Shown here: positions 14,237 through 23,094 of the stretch, piece after piece
How the letters are laid out: every line of letters starts with the position of its first letter
Position numbering within the stretch: the stretch's first letter is position 1
IMG/VR virus record: IMGVR_UViG_3300037258_000151
Location: 1-28,519 of that record
Length of the DNA stretch: 28,519 nucleotides
DNA from: a virus
Strand: one strand, 5' to 3'
Notes under the pieces: model-generated
The model's database searches: none
What the model was told of the DNA's origin: nothing
Seen by the model: only the letters and a program-made list of their open reading frames with translations
Position numbers and translations under genes: made by a program

Positions 14237-16478
14237 CGATACTATCCGCGTTGGTACCACCGTAGACCTGTCCGGCCTGAATTCAGGCATGTCCGCGGCC
14301 GTCGAGACCGTCAAGCGGTCGATGTCTCAGCTAAAGGCCGAGTTCCGATCGGCACAAGCTGCACTCACACAAGCGACGGCAGACCTGGCAGAGGCGCAAG
14401 CACAGTTGGGTGCAGCGGCGGCGGCGGGCAATCAGCAGGCAATTGAGATCATCGGGCAGTACGAGGCCCCGGTACAGGCTGCAGCCGCCAGCATGAAGGA
14501 GCTGCAGGCGGCAATCCTCCAAGAATCCGCGGCGGCCAATGAGGCGGCAGCATCCACGCAACGCATGACCGGCTCGATAGTGGAAGCGCGGGCCGCAGCG
14601 CAATTACTGAGCCGTGACCTCGGGGTGCGGCTCCCATTCGCCATTACCGGCCTGATGTCGCGCAGCGAGGCTCTGGCACCGCTGCTTCGCGCCGCACTGC
14701 CCGTTGGCATCGCGGTGTTCTTCGGTGAGGCCCTGGCCCGCATCGTCGACAAGACGTGGGACTGGGCTACCGGGCTGGACGTAGTCAAAGAAGATCTCAA
14801 GACTATTGGGAAAGTCCAGGAAGACGCAGCCAAGCAAGTTGAGCGCCTCACGGCCAACACGAAGCAGGCCCAGCTTGAGATCGTCGGCATCGTCGGCGGA
14901 AAGGGCGCGGAAGACGCGGCGCGCGGAGGAATCCTCAGCCGGGCAGTCGCTACCGATCAGGCCAGCCTCAAATCCCTGGACGCGCAACTGAGTAGCATCC
15001 AGTCGAGGATCAGTACGATCCGGCCGCCGGAGCCGCAAACCAAGGTCGGCAAGGGTGGAGCGGAGTACTCAGTCACCGCTGTAGATACAAATGTTGCGGC
15101 TCGCCATGAACTCGAAAACGAGATGAAGCAGATCAACGCGCAGATAGCTGTTGATCAGGCCAAACTCACGAACGACATGACCAACGCCGCGAAGGAACAG
15201 GCGGCGGCCGCTAAGTCGACCAGCGAAGAGCAGCAGCTGGCATCAAAGAAGGCAGAACAGGCGCTCAAAGAACAGGAACGATACCTCGATGCCCACAACG
15301 CCGAGATTCTACGCGAGCAGAACGAGGCCATCGAAGCGGAGCGTAAGGCGACTGATCAGCAGTTAAAGTTACGGGCCGATCTACTGCGAGGGATTGCTGG
15401 CTACAACCGTGCACTGGAAGACGAAGAAAAGCGGGCAACCGAAGAGCGTAATCGGCAATTTGCAGACTCCATTCGTAAGCAGCAGACTGACCTTAAAGAG
15501 CAGATCGAATCCGAAAAGGATCTGCTGAAGGCATCCCACGAAGCGGCGATGTCGGGCCTGGATTCCGGATCGAGGGGGCCGAGTCTCAATAAGTCCCTCG
15601 GCGTAGCAAGCCCAACTGAAAATCTTGATCGCATGAAGGCAATGCATCAGGCGGAACTCGCGGAAACGCAGTCCTACTATGCGCAGCTGGCCCGAATCGC
15701 GGCAGCATCGGATAACCCGGCGGAAGTGGCGAAGGTTGAAGCGGAGCGTGTGGCCGCGGTGGGCAAGGCGAATCAGCAGATCATCCAGGATCAGGAACGG
15801 CTCCGCGACCAGCAGCTTGCCGTATTCCGCCAAATGACGGACGGTTTCAACAGCGCTGTAAGGCAGTGGGTGATCACCGGGCAGGGATTCGGGCGCGACA
15901 TGCGCAATGTGTTCGCGGGGATGCTGGCAGACCTAATGGTGAACCTCATCAAGATGGCCGAGCAGTGGGTTGTGCACGAAGTTGTGACGCTCGCAACCCA
16001 CGTAGCGGGTAACCAGGCGAAGGTGGCCAGTGATGCGGCGGCCGCCGCTCAATCGAGGGCGATTACCTCCGCAACGACGTTGCAGCAGGTAACCGCAAAC
16101 GCCGTGAAGGCTGCTACTGGGGCGTACGGCGCCGTAGCGGCTATCCCGATCATCGGGCCAGTCTTGGCACCTATCGCGGCGGCTGGCGCATTCGCTGGCG
16201 TCGAGGCCATCGGAGCTGTGGGGGCATTCGAGATGGGCGGAATCGTTCCGAACACCGGCTTGCACTTGCTGCACGCGAACGAGATGGTGCTGCCTCGCCA
16301 GATCTCCCAGAACGTGCAAAACATGACGGAGCGCGGCGGCGGTGGAGGAAACCAGTTAAACTACACCGCGAATTACCACAACATCAGCGATAAGCAGTTC
16401 CTGTCGCTCGCGACCAAGCACGGCTCGACGATAGCTGGAATAATTCGCCAGCACGCGCGGAGGCAGAACCTTGGGTAA
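14229..16478 (+). CDS. Tape measure protein
   Basis: A 749-residue protein overlapping the GT stop by 8 bp. It sets tail length and is ejected with the DNA. The N-terminal ~110 residues are Ala/Gln-rich coiled coil (AEFRSAQAALTQATADLAEA). A hydrophobic segment at about 140-165 (LLRAALPVGIAVFFGEAL) is followed by long charged helices (about 280-540) and a second hydrophobic stretch at about 630-670 (VAAIPIIGPVLAPIAAAGAF). The C terminus has the common FEMGGIVP and LLHANEMVLP motifs. Length is on the short side for siphoviruses, predicting a tail of roughly 110 nm at 1.5 angstrom per residue. No lytic domain is seen inside it. Confidence 0.93.
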   Translation: MPDDTIRVGTTVDLSGLNSGMSAAVETVKRSMSQLKAEFRSAQAALTQATADLAEAQAQLGAAAAAGNQQAIEIIGQYEAPVQAAAASMKELQAAILQESAAANEAAASTQRMTGSIVEARAAAQLLSRDLGVRLPFAITGLMSRSEALAPLLRAALPVGIAVFFGEALARIVDKTWDWATGLDVVKEDLKTIGKVQEDAAKQVERLTANTKQAQLEIVGIVGGKGAEDAARGGILSRAVATDQASLKSLDAQLSSIQSRISTIRPPEPQTKVGKGGAEYSVTAVDTNVAARHELENEMKQINAQIAVDQAKLTNDMTNAAKEQAAAAKSTSEEQQLASKKAEQALKEQERYLDAHNAEILREQNEAIEAERKATDQQLKLRADLLRGIAGYNRALEDEEKRATEERNRQFADSIRKQQTDLKEQIESEKDLLKASHEAAMSGLDSGSRGPSLNKSLGVASPTENLDRMKAMHQAELAETQSYYAQLARIAAASDNPAEVAKVEAERVAAVGKANQQIIQDQERLRDQQLAVFRQMTDGFNSAVRQWVITGQGFGRDMRNVFAGMLADLMVNLIKMAEQWVVHEVVTLATHVAGNQAKVASDAAAAAQSRAITSATTLQQVTANAVKAATGAYGAVAAIPIIGPVLAPIAAAGAFAGVEAIGAVGAFEMGGIVPNTGLHLLHANEMVLPRQISQNVQNMTERGGGGGNQLNYTANYHNISDKQFLSLATKHGSTIAGIIRQHARRQNLG

Positions 16479-17103
16479 TCTCGTATTCTCTCCGCCTGTT
16501 GGTCGAAGCTGGCCGATAAAAAAGACGCCCAAGTTCTCGACGCAGGTCTTGAGCACGGTCTCCGGACGCGGACAACTACGGAACCCGCTGTACCAATACC
16601 CGATCTGGGAATTCGATATGAACTTCGGATACCTGCGCGGCAACGAGCAGCTTTCCCAGAGCGAGTATCAATACCTAGTGGGCTTCTATCTCGCTGTGCA
16701 GGGTGCGTTCGATTCGTTTCTTTATTGGGATCTGAAAGACAATCAGGTCACAAACTGCTACTTCGCGACTGGCAATGGTGTCGCTACCGAGTGGCAGCTT
16801 ACGCGCAACATCGGCATCGGAGTGGACATCGTACAGGCCCCGATCATCCCAGGTCCATCCGTTGCGCCGTTCACGATTTACGCCAACAACACTGCGCTTT
16901 CGGCGTCTGGCTACACCGTGCAAAACGGTCTAGTGGAATTCATAAGCCCGCCGGCCAACGGAGCCATTCTCACATGGAGCGGCCAGTATTACTATCGCCT
17001 GCATTTCCTCGAAGACTCGCTCAGTGATTTGCAGATGTCCATGGATTATAAGGGCGGTCTCTGGGAACTGGACAGCCTAAAGATGGAGAGCGTTCTGCTG
17101 TGA
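16471..17103 (+). CDS. Distal tail protein, DUF2460 family
   Basis: A 210-residue protein with a TTG start that has a good GGAGG at 16459-16463, overlapping the tape measure gene by 8 bp. It fits DUF2460 (TIGR02217): F.P.VGRSWPIKKTPKFST early, FDMNFGYLRG and YQYLVGFYLAVQGAFDSFLYWD in the middle, and a C-terminal beta domain with LTWSGQYYYRLHFLEDSLSDL. In the gene transfer agent RcGTA the homologous protein forms the ring at the tube's distal end. Position right after the tape measure matches that order. Confidence 0.85.
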   Translation: MGNLVFSPPVGRSWPIKKTPKFSTQVLSTVSGRGQLRNPLYQYPIWEFDMNFGYLRGNEQLSQSEYQYLVGFYLAVQGAFDSFLYWDLKDNQVTNCYFATGNGVATEWQLTRNIGIGVDIVQAPIIPGPSVAPFTIYANNTALSASGYTVQNGLVEFISPPANGAILTWSGQYYYRLHFLEDSLSDLQMSMDYKGGLWELDSLKMESVLL

Positions 17104-17987
17104 AGAACTTCTCACCAGCCTTGCTCGCGCTGCTCCAGGGCAACACCGAACTGATCCGCGCGGACCTGTTCAAGTTCCAGTTGCGCAATGGCCAGGTGCT
17201 CGCGGCCACGTCCGGGCAGCTCGACATCACGTATAGCGGCGTGACTTACAAGGCATCGAGTCAGTTGACGAACGGCGCATGGAAGCGCGGAACGGTCAGG
17301 CTGTCACTCGGTACCGAGTCGAATAACTGCACAATGACCTGCAATGCCGGACCGCTGGTCTACTTCCCGGGAACGACGACACCAATCCTTACGGCTCTCC
17401 TGAAGGGACTTTTCGATAACGCAATCCTGACGATCTATACCGCTTACATGCCGGTTTACGAATACGGCAATGTGAGCGCTGGAGTCGAGACTAAGTTTGT
17501 CGGCATCTGCGGCAAGATCACGAAGCAGGGACGCACCACTGTGCAGCTAGAGGTGAATGACCTGCTGTACATCCTGAACGTGCAACTACCGCGAAACCTG
17601 ATTCAATCGAGCTGCAGGCACACTCTCTACGATCCGAACTGCACGCTCAGCCGCTCGACGTTCGCCCAGGGCAACGCGATCAACGCCGTCTCAGGAACTT
17701 ACGTTAACCTGCAGTCCGCGATCAGCCAGCCTCCTCCGTACTTCTCGCAAGGAACTATCGATGTCACGAGTGGGCAGAATGCGGGACTGGCGGCCACTAT
17801 CGTGCAGCAGAACGGACCGACCCAGTTACTCATCACGGTTCCGTTTCCGTTCCCTTTTGCAAATGGTGACTCGGTAAGCATCGCTCCCGGGTGCGACAAG
17901 ACAGTAGCTACCTGCACCAGTCGATTCAACAACCTGATCAACTTTGGCGGAGAGCCATTCGTTCCGGCTCCGGAGACAGTTTTATGA
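17100..17987 (+). CDS. Tail hub protein, DUF2163/BR0599 family
   Basis: A 295-residue protein with a GTG start in a GTGA overlap. It matches the DUF2163 (TIGR02218) family by the N-terminal ELIRADLFKFQLRNGQVLAA, the central VGICGKI...LEVNDLLYILNVQLPRN, and the C-terminal CTSRFNNLINFGGEPFVP ending. Four cysteines, C172-x8-C181 and C265-x6-C272, are spaced like a metal or Fe-S site; related hub proteins (lambda L, RcGTA hub) are reported to hold an Fe-S cluster. As the hub it would connect the distal tail ring to the large tip protein. The stop overlaps the next ATG. Confidence 0.85.
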   Translation: MKNFSPALLALLQGNTELIRADLFKFQLRNGQVLAATSGQLDITYSGVTYKASSQLTNGAWKRGTVRLSLGTESNNCTMTCNAGPLVYFPGTTTPILTALLKGLFDNAILTIYTAYMPVYEYGNVSAGVETKFVGICGKITKQGRTTVQLEVNDLLYILNVQLPRNLIQSSCRHTLYDPNCTLSRSTFAQGNAINAVSGTYVNLQSAISQPPPYFSQGTIDVTSGQNAGLAATIVQQNGPTQLLITVPFPFPFANGDSVSIAPGCDKTVATCTSRFNNLINFGGEPFVPAPETVL

Positions 17988-18175
17988 AGTGCGCTTATTG
18001 CAACGCGGATATCCGAACGCCGTTCCTGCTTCAGAGGGCCAGCACGCAAGCGCTGGAGGTTTCCTGGAACACGGTGGAGATGCGCCCCGGCGATCTCGCG
18101 TTCTGCAATGAATCGCACCACGCGAGGCACCTGGCGGAGCATCAGGCGAAGCCACTGCCGGGAGGTAAGCATTGA
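17984..18175 (+). CDS. Small putative zinc-binding protein
   Basis: A 63-residue protein starting in an ATGA overlap with the hub gene. It begins MKCAYCNADI (C-x2-C) and later has FCNESHHARHLAEH, so the four ligands could be two Cys then Cys plus His. It overlaps the peptidase start by TTGA and contains that gene's GGGAGG ribosome site. It may be a structural zinc finger or a tail assembly factor; no family is recognised. It is the third zinc-ribbon-like element in the window. Confidence 0.6.
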   Translation: MKCAYCNADIRTPFLLQRASTQALEVSWNTVEMRPGDLAFCNESHHARHLAEHQAKPLPGGKH

Positions 18176-18618
18176 CCCGCGAGGACATCACCGGCGAGGC
18201 GCTTAGCTGGCTGCGCACCCCGTACCATTTCGAAGCTAGGCTGAAGGGCGTAGGCGTCGACTGTGGCACCTTCCTGCTATGCGTGTTCGAGGCCTGCGGC
18301 TATCTGGGGCGCGTAGACGTGGGCCACTATTCGCAGCAGCACCACTTGCACTCATCGGAAGAGAAGTACCTCGGGTGGGTCAGTAAGTTCTCGCATGAAG
18401 TACCGGAGTCAGAAGCCGGGCCCGGCGACGTTGTTATGTATCGCGTCGGCAGATGCTTCAGCCACGGCTCCATAGTGATCAGTTGGCCGGATCGGATCAT
18501 CCATTCGGTTTACCGACAGGGCGTGATCCTGAGCCACGGGACGAACGAGAGCCTGATTCAGGGGCGTGCAAGAAAGTTTTTCAGTGTATTCGGAGGGAAT
18601 GATGCTTCAAGCATATAA
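18172..18618 (+). CDS. NlpC/P60-family tail peptidase
   Basis: A 148-residue protein with a TTG start preceded by GGGAGG. NlpC/P60 cysteine peptidases cut peptidoglycan stem peptides; those in tail tips (lambda K C-terminal part, RcGTA gp14) open the wall during DNA entry. The core is clear: YHFEARLKGVGVDCGTFL with catalytic Cys31, then GPGDVVMYRV, and FSHGSIVI with His98; a polar third residue probably follows (IIHSVY). No signal peptide is present, as expected for a virion enzyme. Position before the large tip protein is canonical. Confidence 0.9.
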   Translation: MTREDITGEALSWLRTPYHFEARLKGVGVDCGTFLLCVFEACGYLGRVDVGHYSQQHHLHSSEEKYLGWVSKFSHEVPESEAGPGDVVMYRVGRCFSHGSIVISWPDRIIHSVYRQGVILSHGTNESLIQGRARKFFSVFGGNDASSI

Positions 18619-19015
18619 GCAAGTAATCTCAGACATAACCGCGAAGCGCGATGCGCTTACGATGACACTCGACGCGCTGTTGGCGTGCTGTCCAGAAGGG
18701 GAAGCTCCGGAGCCTAAGAAGGCAGTCCGGAAGGCTGCGCCAGCTGAGCGGACGCCACGGGAACCGGCCAGCGAGGAAAAGCCGGTTAGCGCTCCCCGTC
18801 CGGAGCCAACCATGACGATATCGGCCGCAGTTCTGCAGGCCGTGAAAGAATCTCCTCGAACGAGCACAGAGGTTGCGGATCGAGTTGAAGAGTTGCGACC
18901 TGGAACGTACCGCACGTCCATCTGGCCGGATATCAATACCTTGGTGCGGGCCGGGAAGCTTCATAAGGACGATGCGCTCAAGCTTCGCGTTGTTCAGAAC
19001 GGCCGCATCGTATGA
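18602..19015 (+). CDS. Coiled-coil/linker protein with winged-helix-like C terminus
   Basis: A 137-residue protein. Two ATGs (18599, 18602) follow GGAGGG; the second has the better spacing. The N terminus is a helix (LQAYKQVISDITAKRDALTMTLDALLACC). Residues about 38-78 are a Pro/Ala/Glu/Lys-rich, probably disordered linker. The C-terminal ~60 residues read as a winged helix: helix AAVLQAVKESP, helix TSTEVADRVEEL, recognition-like RTSIWPDINTLVRAGKL, then a wing. The pattern suggests DNA binding or a protein-protein use of the fold. Such a protein within a tail-tip operon is odd. It overlaps the next gene by ATGA. Confidence 0.65.
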   Translation: MLQAYKQVISDITAKRDALTMTLDALLACCPEGEAPEPKKAVRKAAPAERTPREPASEEKPVSAPRPEPTMTISAAVLQAVKESPRTSTEVADRVEELRPGTYRTSIWPDINTLVRAGKLHKDDALKLRVVQNGRIV

Positions 19016-19164
19016 AGTACGAATACTTCGTGCTCGACACCAAGATGTCCGCAACCGAAACCCAGAAGATCCTGGATGATTGCGGTAAGAACGGCTGGGA
19101 ATTGGTCTCGGTCGATAAAGGCGTGATGTATCTCAAGCGTCAAATCGTCATTGCCAAGCGCTAA
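19012..19164 (+). CDS. DUF4177-like small protein
   Basis: A 50-residue protein beginning MKYEYFVLDTKMS and containing LDDCGKNGWELVSVDKGVMYLKR. That is the pattern of DUF4177, a small alpha/beta fold (YEY...L...G..GWELV......LKR). It starts in an ATGA overlap and ends TAA directly before the tip gene's ATG. Function of the family is unknown. The match and tight packing make it a confident gene despite its size. Confidence 0.75.
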   Translation: MKYEYFVLDTKMSATETQKILDDCGKNGWELVSVDKGVMYLKRQIVIAKR

Positions 19165-22100
19165 ATGAGCCTCTTCAACTCTCCGAACGCCAACGCGAAT
19201 TCGAAGCTCTCGAACGTCCAGGTCACCCAGGCGATCCAGGGCAGCGTGATCCCGTTGGTGTTCGGGAGGAACCGGGTTGCAGGCTTCCTGCTCTGGTACG
19301 GCGACTTCCGGGCCACGGCGCAAAAGCAGCAGGGCGGCGGAAAAGGGATCGGATCTCCGACCACCACAACGTGGGATTACACGGCGGCAATGCAGATCCT
19401 GATTTGCCAAGGCCCCATCGGATCAGTCCCGCAGATCTGGAACACAAACGGCCAGATCGGGCAATCGAACAACGTCGAGAATTACACTGTCCCGCCTGGC
19501 GGCGGCAGCTACACGATAAGCCAAGGAGCATACAGCCCAACCGATCAGGGCGTCACGGTTGAGGGATCATTTAGCTTCACGGCGAACGATTATGGCTCAC
19601 CTGGGCCGACTTCATTCAGCGGCACGTGGGGCGTCCCGATGCAGGCCGTTGCGTCCAGTCCGGCAACTGGACAGTACACCTTCAACTCGGCTACGGGCAC
19701 TTACACCTTCAGCGCGGCGAACGCTGGAGCGGTGGTAACGGTCTATTACAGCTACAGTCTGCAATGGCTCACGACCAGCGAGATCTACAACGTTCCGCCA
19801 TCATCGCCATGGCAGATCGGTGTGCAGAACGCTGCCACCTTTCACGGCAACATCAGCGTCGTGTTCTATCCCAGTGGCACGCTGCTGACGAAGGTTGGTG
19901 GAAGCCCGACAGCCACCGGGCAATATCAGGTTGTTGGCAGCGGCGTTTATAACTTCTTTTCTGGTGATGCAAACAAGGCTATCGAGATCACCTATCAGTA
20001 TGAGGACAATTCCGCGCTCACGCTGCCTTCTACGGCTCTGAACCTTACGCTATTCAACGGTGCGCAGGGGCAAGCCGCATGGAGTTGGTTGATCGCTCCG
20101 TTCCCCGGCAACGTGCTGGGCTACACGCAACTCGCGTACATGGCCAGCAGCGAGTTCCAGCTCGGCACAACGGGCGAGATGCCGAACTACAACTATGAAG
20201 TTGTGGGGTTCTTCCCGTTCGGCGGCAGCATTCAGGACGCGCACCCGTGCGATGTGATCACGGGCCTTCTTATTGAGTCGGCTTATGGCGCCGGTTTCCC
20301 GGAGGCTAATCTCGATAATTGGAAAAACGGAAGCACCAGCGTCTACAACTTCTGGGCCGCTAACAATTTCTTCATCAGCCCGATATTGAACTACCAGCAA
20401 ACGGCGGCATCGATCATTCAGGAATTCATCGAAGCCGGGCAGGCTGGCATGTATTTCTCGGAAGGCCTGCTGAAGCTGAAGCCATACGGAGACACCTCGG
20501 CGGCCGCGAACGGGTATGTCTTCAATCCGCCAACTACCCCGATCGTCGATCTCGACGACGATGATTTTATAAGCGATGGGGGCAGTGACGAAGATCCGGT
20601 AACGTTCAGCCGGGCGGACCCGATGGACATCTGGAACGCCGTGAAGGTGCAGTACTCGCCGCGGATCAACAGCTACAACTCGGACGTCGTTGAGGAAAAG
20701 GACGATTCGCTGATCTCGATCTATGGCTTGCGGGCGGAAGCGAGTCAGGATTATTCGTTCATCTGCACGGTCCAGGCGGCTCAGTTCGCTGCAAACCTGA
20801 GGCTGCGGCGTCAGTGCTACATCCGCACAACCTACCAATTCTCGCTTGGCTGGAACTACTCATACCTGGAGCCGATGGATCTTGTTACGATCCCGCAGGG
20901 CGTGCTGGACGGAACCGGATCAACGGTCAAGGTTCCAGTGCGCATTACGGAGATCCAGGATGATGAGACGGGCGAACTGAAGATCACCGCGGAAGAGTTT
21001 CCGTGGGGCAATGCCAGCGCCACGCTCTATCCAAAACAGAGCGGGAGCGGGTTCAATCCGGCGGCTGGCAATGCAGATCCCGGCAATACCGTTGCGGTGG
21101 TGATTGAGGCTCCTAATCGGCTGGCGCTGCAAAAGGGGAACATCCTTTATATCCTGTGCACCGGATCTACGCCGGACTGGGGCGGATGCGATATCTACGT
21201 TTCGACAGACGGTACGGATTACACCTTCTACGAGCGCTGCAACACGCCGGCACGTACCGGGGTTTTGCAAACCGCGCTCCCCTCTGCGTCCGGAACCGCT
21301 ACAGGGTTCACGGCATCGCCCAACCCGGCGACCGGTCTGGCGAGCCACACAGCGACGTTCTCAACGACCCTCACGTGGAGCGCTGCTGGCTACACCACTG
21401 TAGATATCTATCTCGGCGGCGGGCCAGGCGTGGGAACGCTCGTCTTTAGCAACCAATCTCCAAGCTCGTCCGGATCCGTCACAGCCACAACGGGCAATCA
21501 ATACTATCTCTGCGATCATGTTTCCGGATTCGTGATCGCAATTCTGGGAGTCATCGGTACCACCGCGACACCAACGGGAGCAGGCAGCATCTCGGCCACG
21601 CCGAACCCGATCCCGGTAGATGGTGCTACCTCTCTCGGACTTTGCGAGGTCGCGTGGAGCGGCGGAACGAGCAACACCCAAATATGGGTAGGCTACCCAA
21701 CCTCAGCCGAGGGCGGAACGCTTTGGGGCGCTGGACTATCCGGAACATCGTTTTCCTTCACTGGCCAGTGGGTACAGAACGGGCAACCATATTACCTTGT
21801 GGACGGAACAACTGGGACCGTCTATGCGGTTACCACCCTATATCTGAGCTTCCCCTATGTCGGGCAAGAAGTTACGGTCCAAATGGCGACCCAGTCAATG
21901 ACCCTGTCTAGCGTGAATGCGGCTTCCGCGGCCCAGGATCAAACGCTATCGGCGATCATTTCTTCGGGTGGCGTAGAGCTGTTCGACTACCAGGCGGCAA
22001 CGCTCATTGGTCCAGGCCTCTACCAACTGCAGTCATTACTCCGCGGCGTCATGGGCTCAAGCGTCGTCGCCCACGTCGTCGGTGATCAGTTCGTACGCCT

Positions 22101-23094
22101 CGATCAAGCCGCGGTCGAGTATCAGTTTGACCCGAACTATCATGGGGCGACCATCTACCTGAAATTCGTGTCATTCAACACCCTGGGCCAGATGCAGCAA
22201 AGCCTAGCAAACGTAAGCCCATTGACCGTTGCACTTCTCGGCGCCGGACAGGGGCCGATCGCGCTTGAGACCGGGATATTTCAGGCAGGACTCGGGGCGG
22301 TTCCGAACTCGTACGCGGGAACGCTCACTTACACCTCGGCAACGACCAGCATCTCATGGACCTGGAATCTGACCGTCTATCGTACCGACAGCAACCTAAC
22401 GGTAAACACGTATGCCGGCCAGCAAGGGGTGAATGGACTTACGGCGAACACGTCATACAACTTCTACCCATTTCTGGATGATTCCCAATCCCCTTCGGTT
22501 GTGACCATGGTCACGGACGGAGGCGTAGGCAGCCCGGCTTGGGCGCACTCGGGGACGAATGTGCTGTGGACGCAAGAGCAAGCGAGCGCTAATCACCTGG
22601 CGCTCTCCAGCGGCCCTGTCGCAGCGGCGACCACCACCAGCGGAACGGGCGGAGGAAGCGGCGGCGGAACGGGCGGAGCATGCCCGCGAGAGGACATGCG
22701 GGTGCGGGAGCGCACATACGGAGTGATCCCGTGCGGTGAGCTATTCGTGGGGGCCGAGATCGAGGCGGATTGCGGGTGGGTGCGCGTGAAGCGCTGCGAC
22801 CGTAAGCAACGCTACCTATGGATCGAGATCGATACCGATTGCGGCGAAACCCTGGTGGTAACCCCGATGCATCGCTGGCCAACAATGGAACGGGAACTGG
22901 TCGCCTCGAACGCCTTGACGGTCGAATCAATCCTTAAGCAGCGGGACGGAGCTGCATTCATTAATGGCCTGAGAGTGCTCCGCGAGGAAGCATGTGCGAT
23001 CGCGCTGGAGGTGGAATCGCTGGAGCACTGCTACTACATCGGCTCCGCGGAGCCCTGCATCCTGACCCACAATCTGCAACCGGACATCAGCTAA
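19165..23094 (+). CDS. Large tail-tip (J/RcGTA gp15-like) protein with C-terminal Hint domain
   Basis: A 1309-residue protein. The N terminus (VIPLVFGRNRVAGFLLWYGDF) matches siphovirus host-specificity tip proteins. Two copies of the YTF module sit near residues 161-198 and 243-280. The central part resembles phage tail-tip domains (WNAVKVQYSPRINSYNSDVV, near 490). Two tandem Ig-like repeats (about 710-895) resemble repeats common in Acidobacteriota proteins (TASPNP..., SATPNPIPV...). After a Gly/Thr linker, residues 1173-1303 form a hedgehog/intein domain: Cys1173 as first residue, VTPMH (Thr1233, His1236; block B), CYYIG (near 1289; block F) and ILTHN with His1302-Asn1303 (block G). Six residues follow, the first being Leu, not Cys/Ser/Thr, so normal splicing is not expected but cleavage is. 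The tip would recognise the host and trigger ejection. Confidence 0.88.
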   Translation: MSLFNSPNANANSKLSNVQVTQAIQGSVIPLVFGRNRVAGFLLWYGDFRATAQKQQGGGKGIGSPTTTTWDYTAAMQILICQGPIGSVPQIWNTNGQIGQSNNVENYTVPPGGGSYTISQGAYSPTDQGVTVEGSFSFTANDYGSPGPTSFSGTWGVPMQAVASSPATGQYTFNSATGTYTFSAANAGAVVTVYYSYSLQWLTTSEIYNVPPSSPWQIGVQNAATFHGNISVVFYPSGTLLTKVGGSPTATGQYQVVGSGVYNFFSGDANKAIEITYQYEDNSALTLPSTALNLTLFNGAQGQAAWSWLIAPFPGNVLGYTQLAYMASSEFQLGTTGEMPNYNYEVVGFFPFGGSIQDAHPCDVITGLLIESAYGAGFPEANLDNWKNGSTSVYNFWAANNFFISPILNYQQTAASIIQEFIEAGQAGMYFSEGLLKLKPYGDTSAAANGYVFNPPTTPIVDLDDDDFISDGGSDEDPVTFSRADPMDIWNAVKVQYSPRINSYNSDVVEEKDDSLISIYGLRAEASQDYSFICTVQAAQFAANLRLRRQCYIRTTYQFSLGWNYSYLEPMDLVTIPQGVLDGTGSTVKVPVRITEIQDDETGELKITAEEFPWGNASATLYPKQSGSGFNPAAGNADPGNTVAVVIEAPNRLALQKGNILYILCTGSTPDWGGCDIYVSTDGTDYTFYERCNTPARTGVLQTALPSASGTATGFTASPNPATGLASHTATFSTTLTWSAAGYTTVDIYLGGGPGVGTLVFSNQSPSSSGSVTATTGNQYYLCDHVSGFVIAILGVIGTTATPTGAGSISATPNPIPVDGATSLGLCEVAWSGGTSNTQIWVGYPTSAEGGTLWGAGLSGTSFSFTGQWVQNGQPYYLVDGTTGTVYAVTTLYLSFPYVGQEVTVQMATQSMTLSSVNAASAAQDQTLSAIISSGGVELFDYQAATLIGPGLYQLQSLLRGVMGSSVVAHVVGDQFVRLDQAAVEYQFDPNYHGATIYLKFVSFNTLGQMQQSLANVSPLTVALLGAGQGPIALETGIFQAGLGAVPNSYAGTLTYTSATTSISWTWNLTVYRTDSNLTVNTYAGQQGVNGLTANTSYNFYPFLDDSQSPSVVTMVTDGGVGSPAWAHSGTNVLWTQEQASANHLALSSGPVAAATTTSGTGGGSGGGTGGACPREDMRVRERTYGVIPCGELFVGAEIEADCGWVRVKRCDRKQRYLWIEIDTDCGETLVVTPMHRWPTMERELVASNALTVESILKQRDGAAFINGLRVLREEACAIALEVESLEHCYYIGSAEPCILTHNLQPDIS

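Noticed and set aside
20050-20838. Minus-strand frame of about 262 codons
   Set aside because: Opposite the tail-tip gene, which has clear family motifs in that region.
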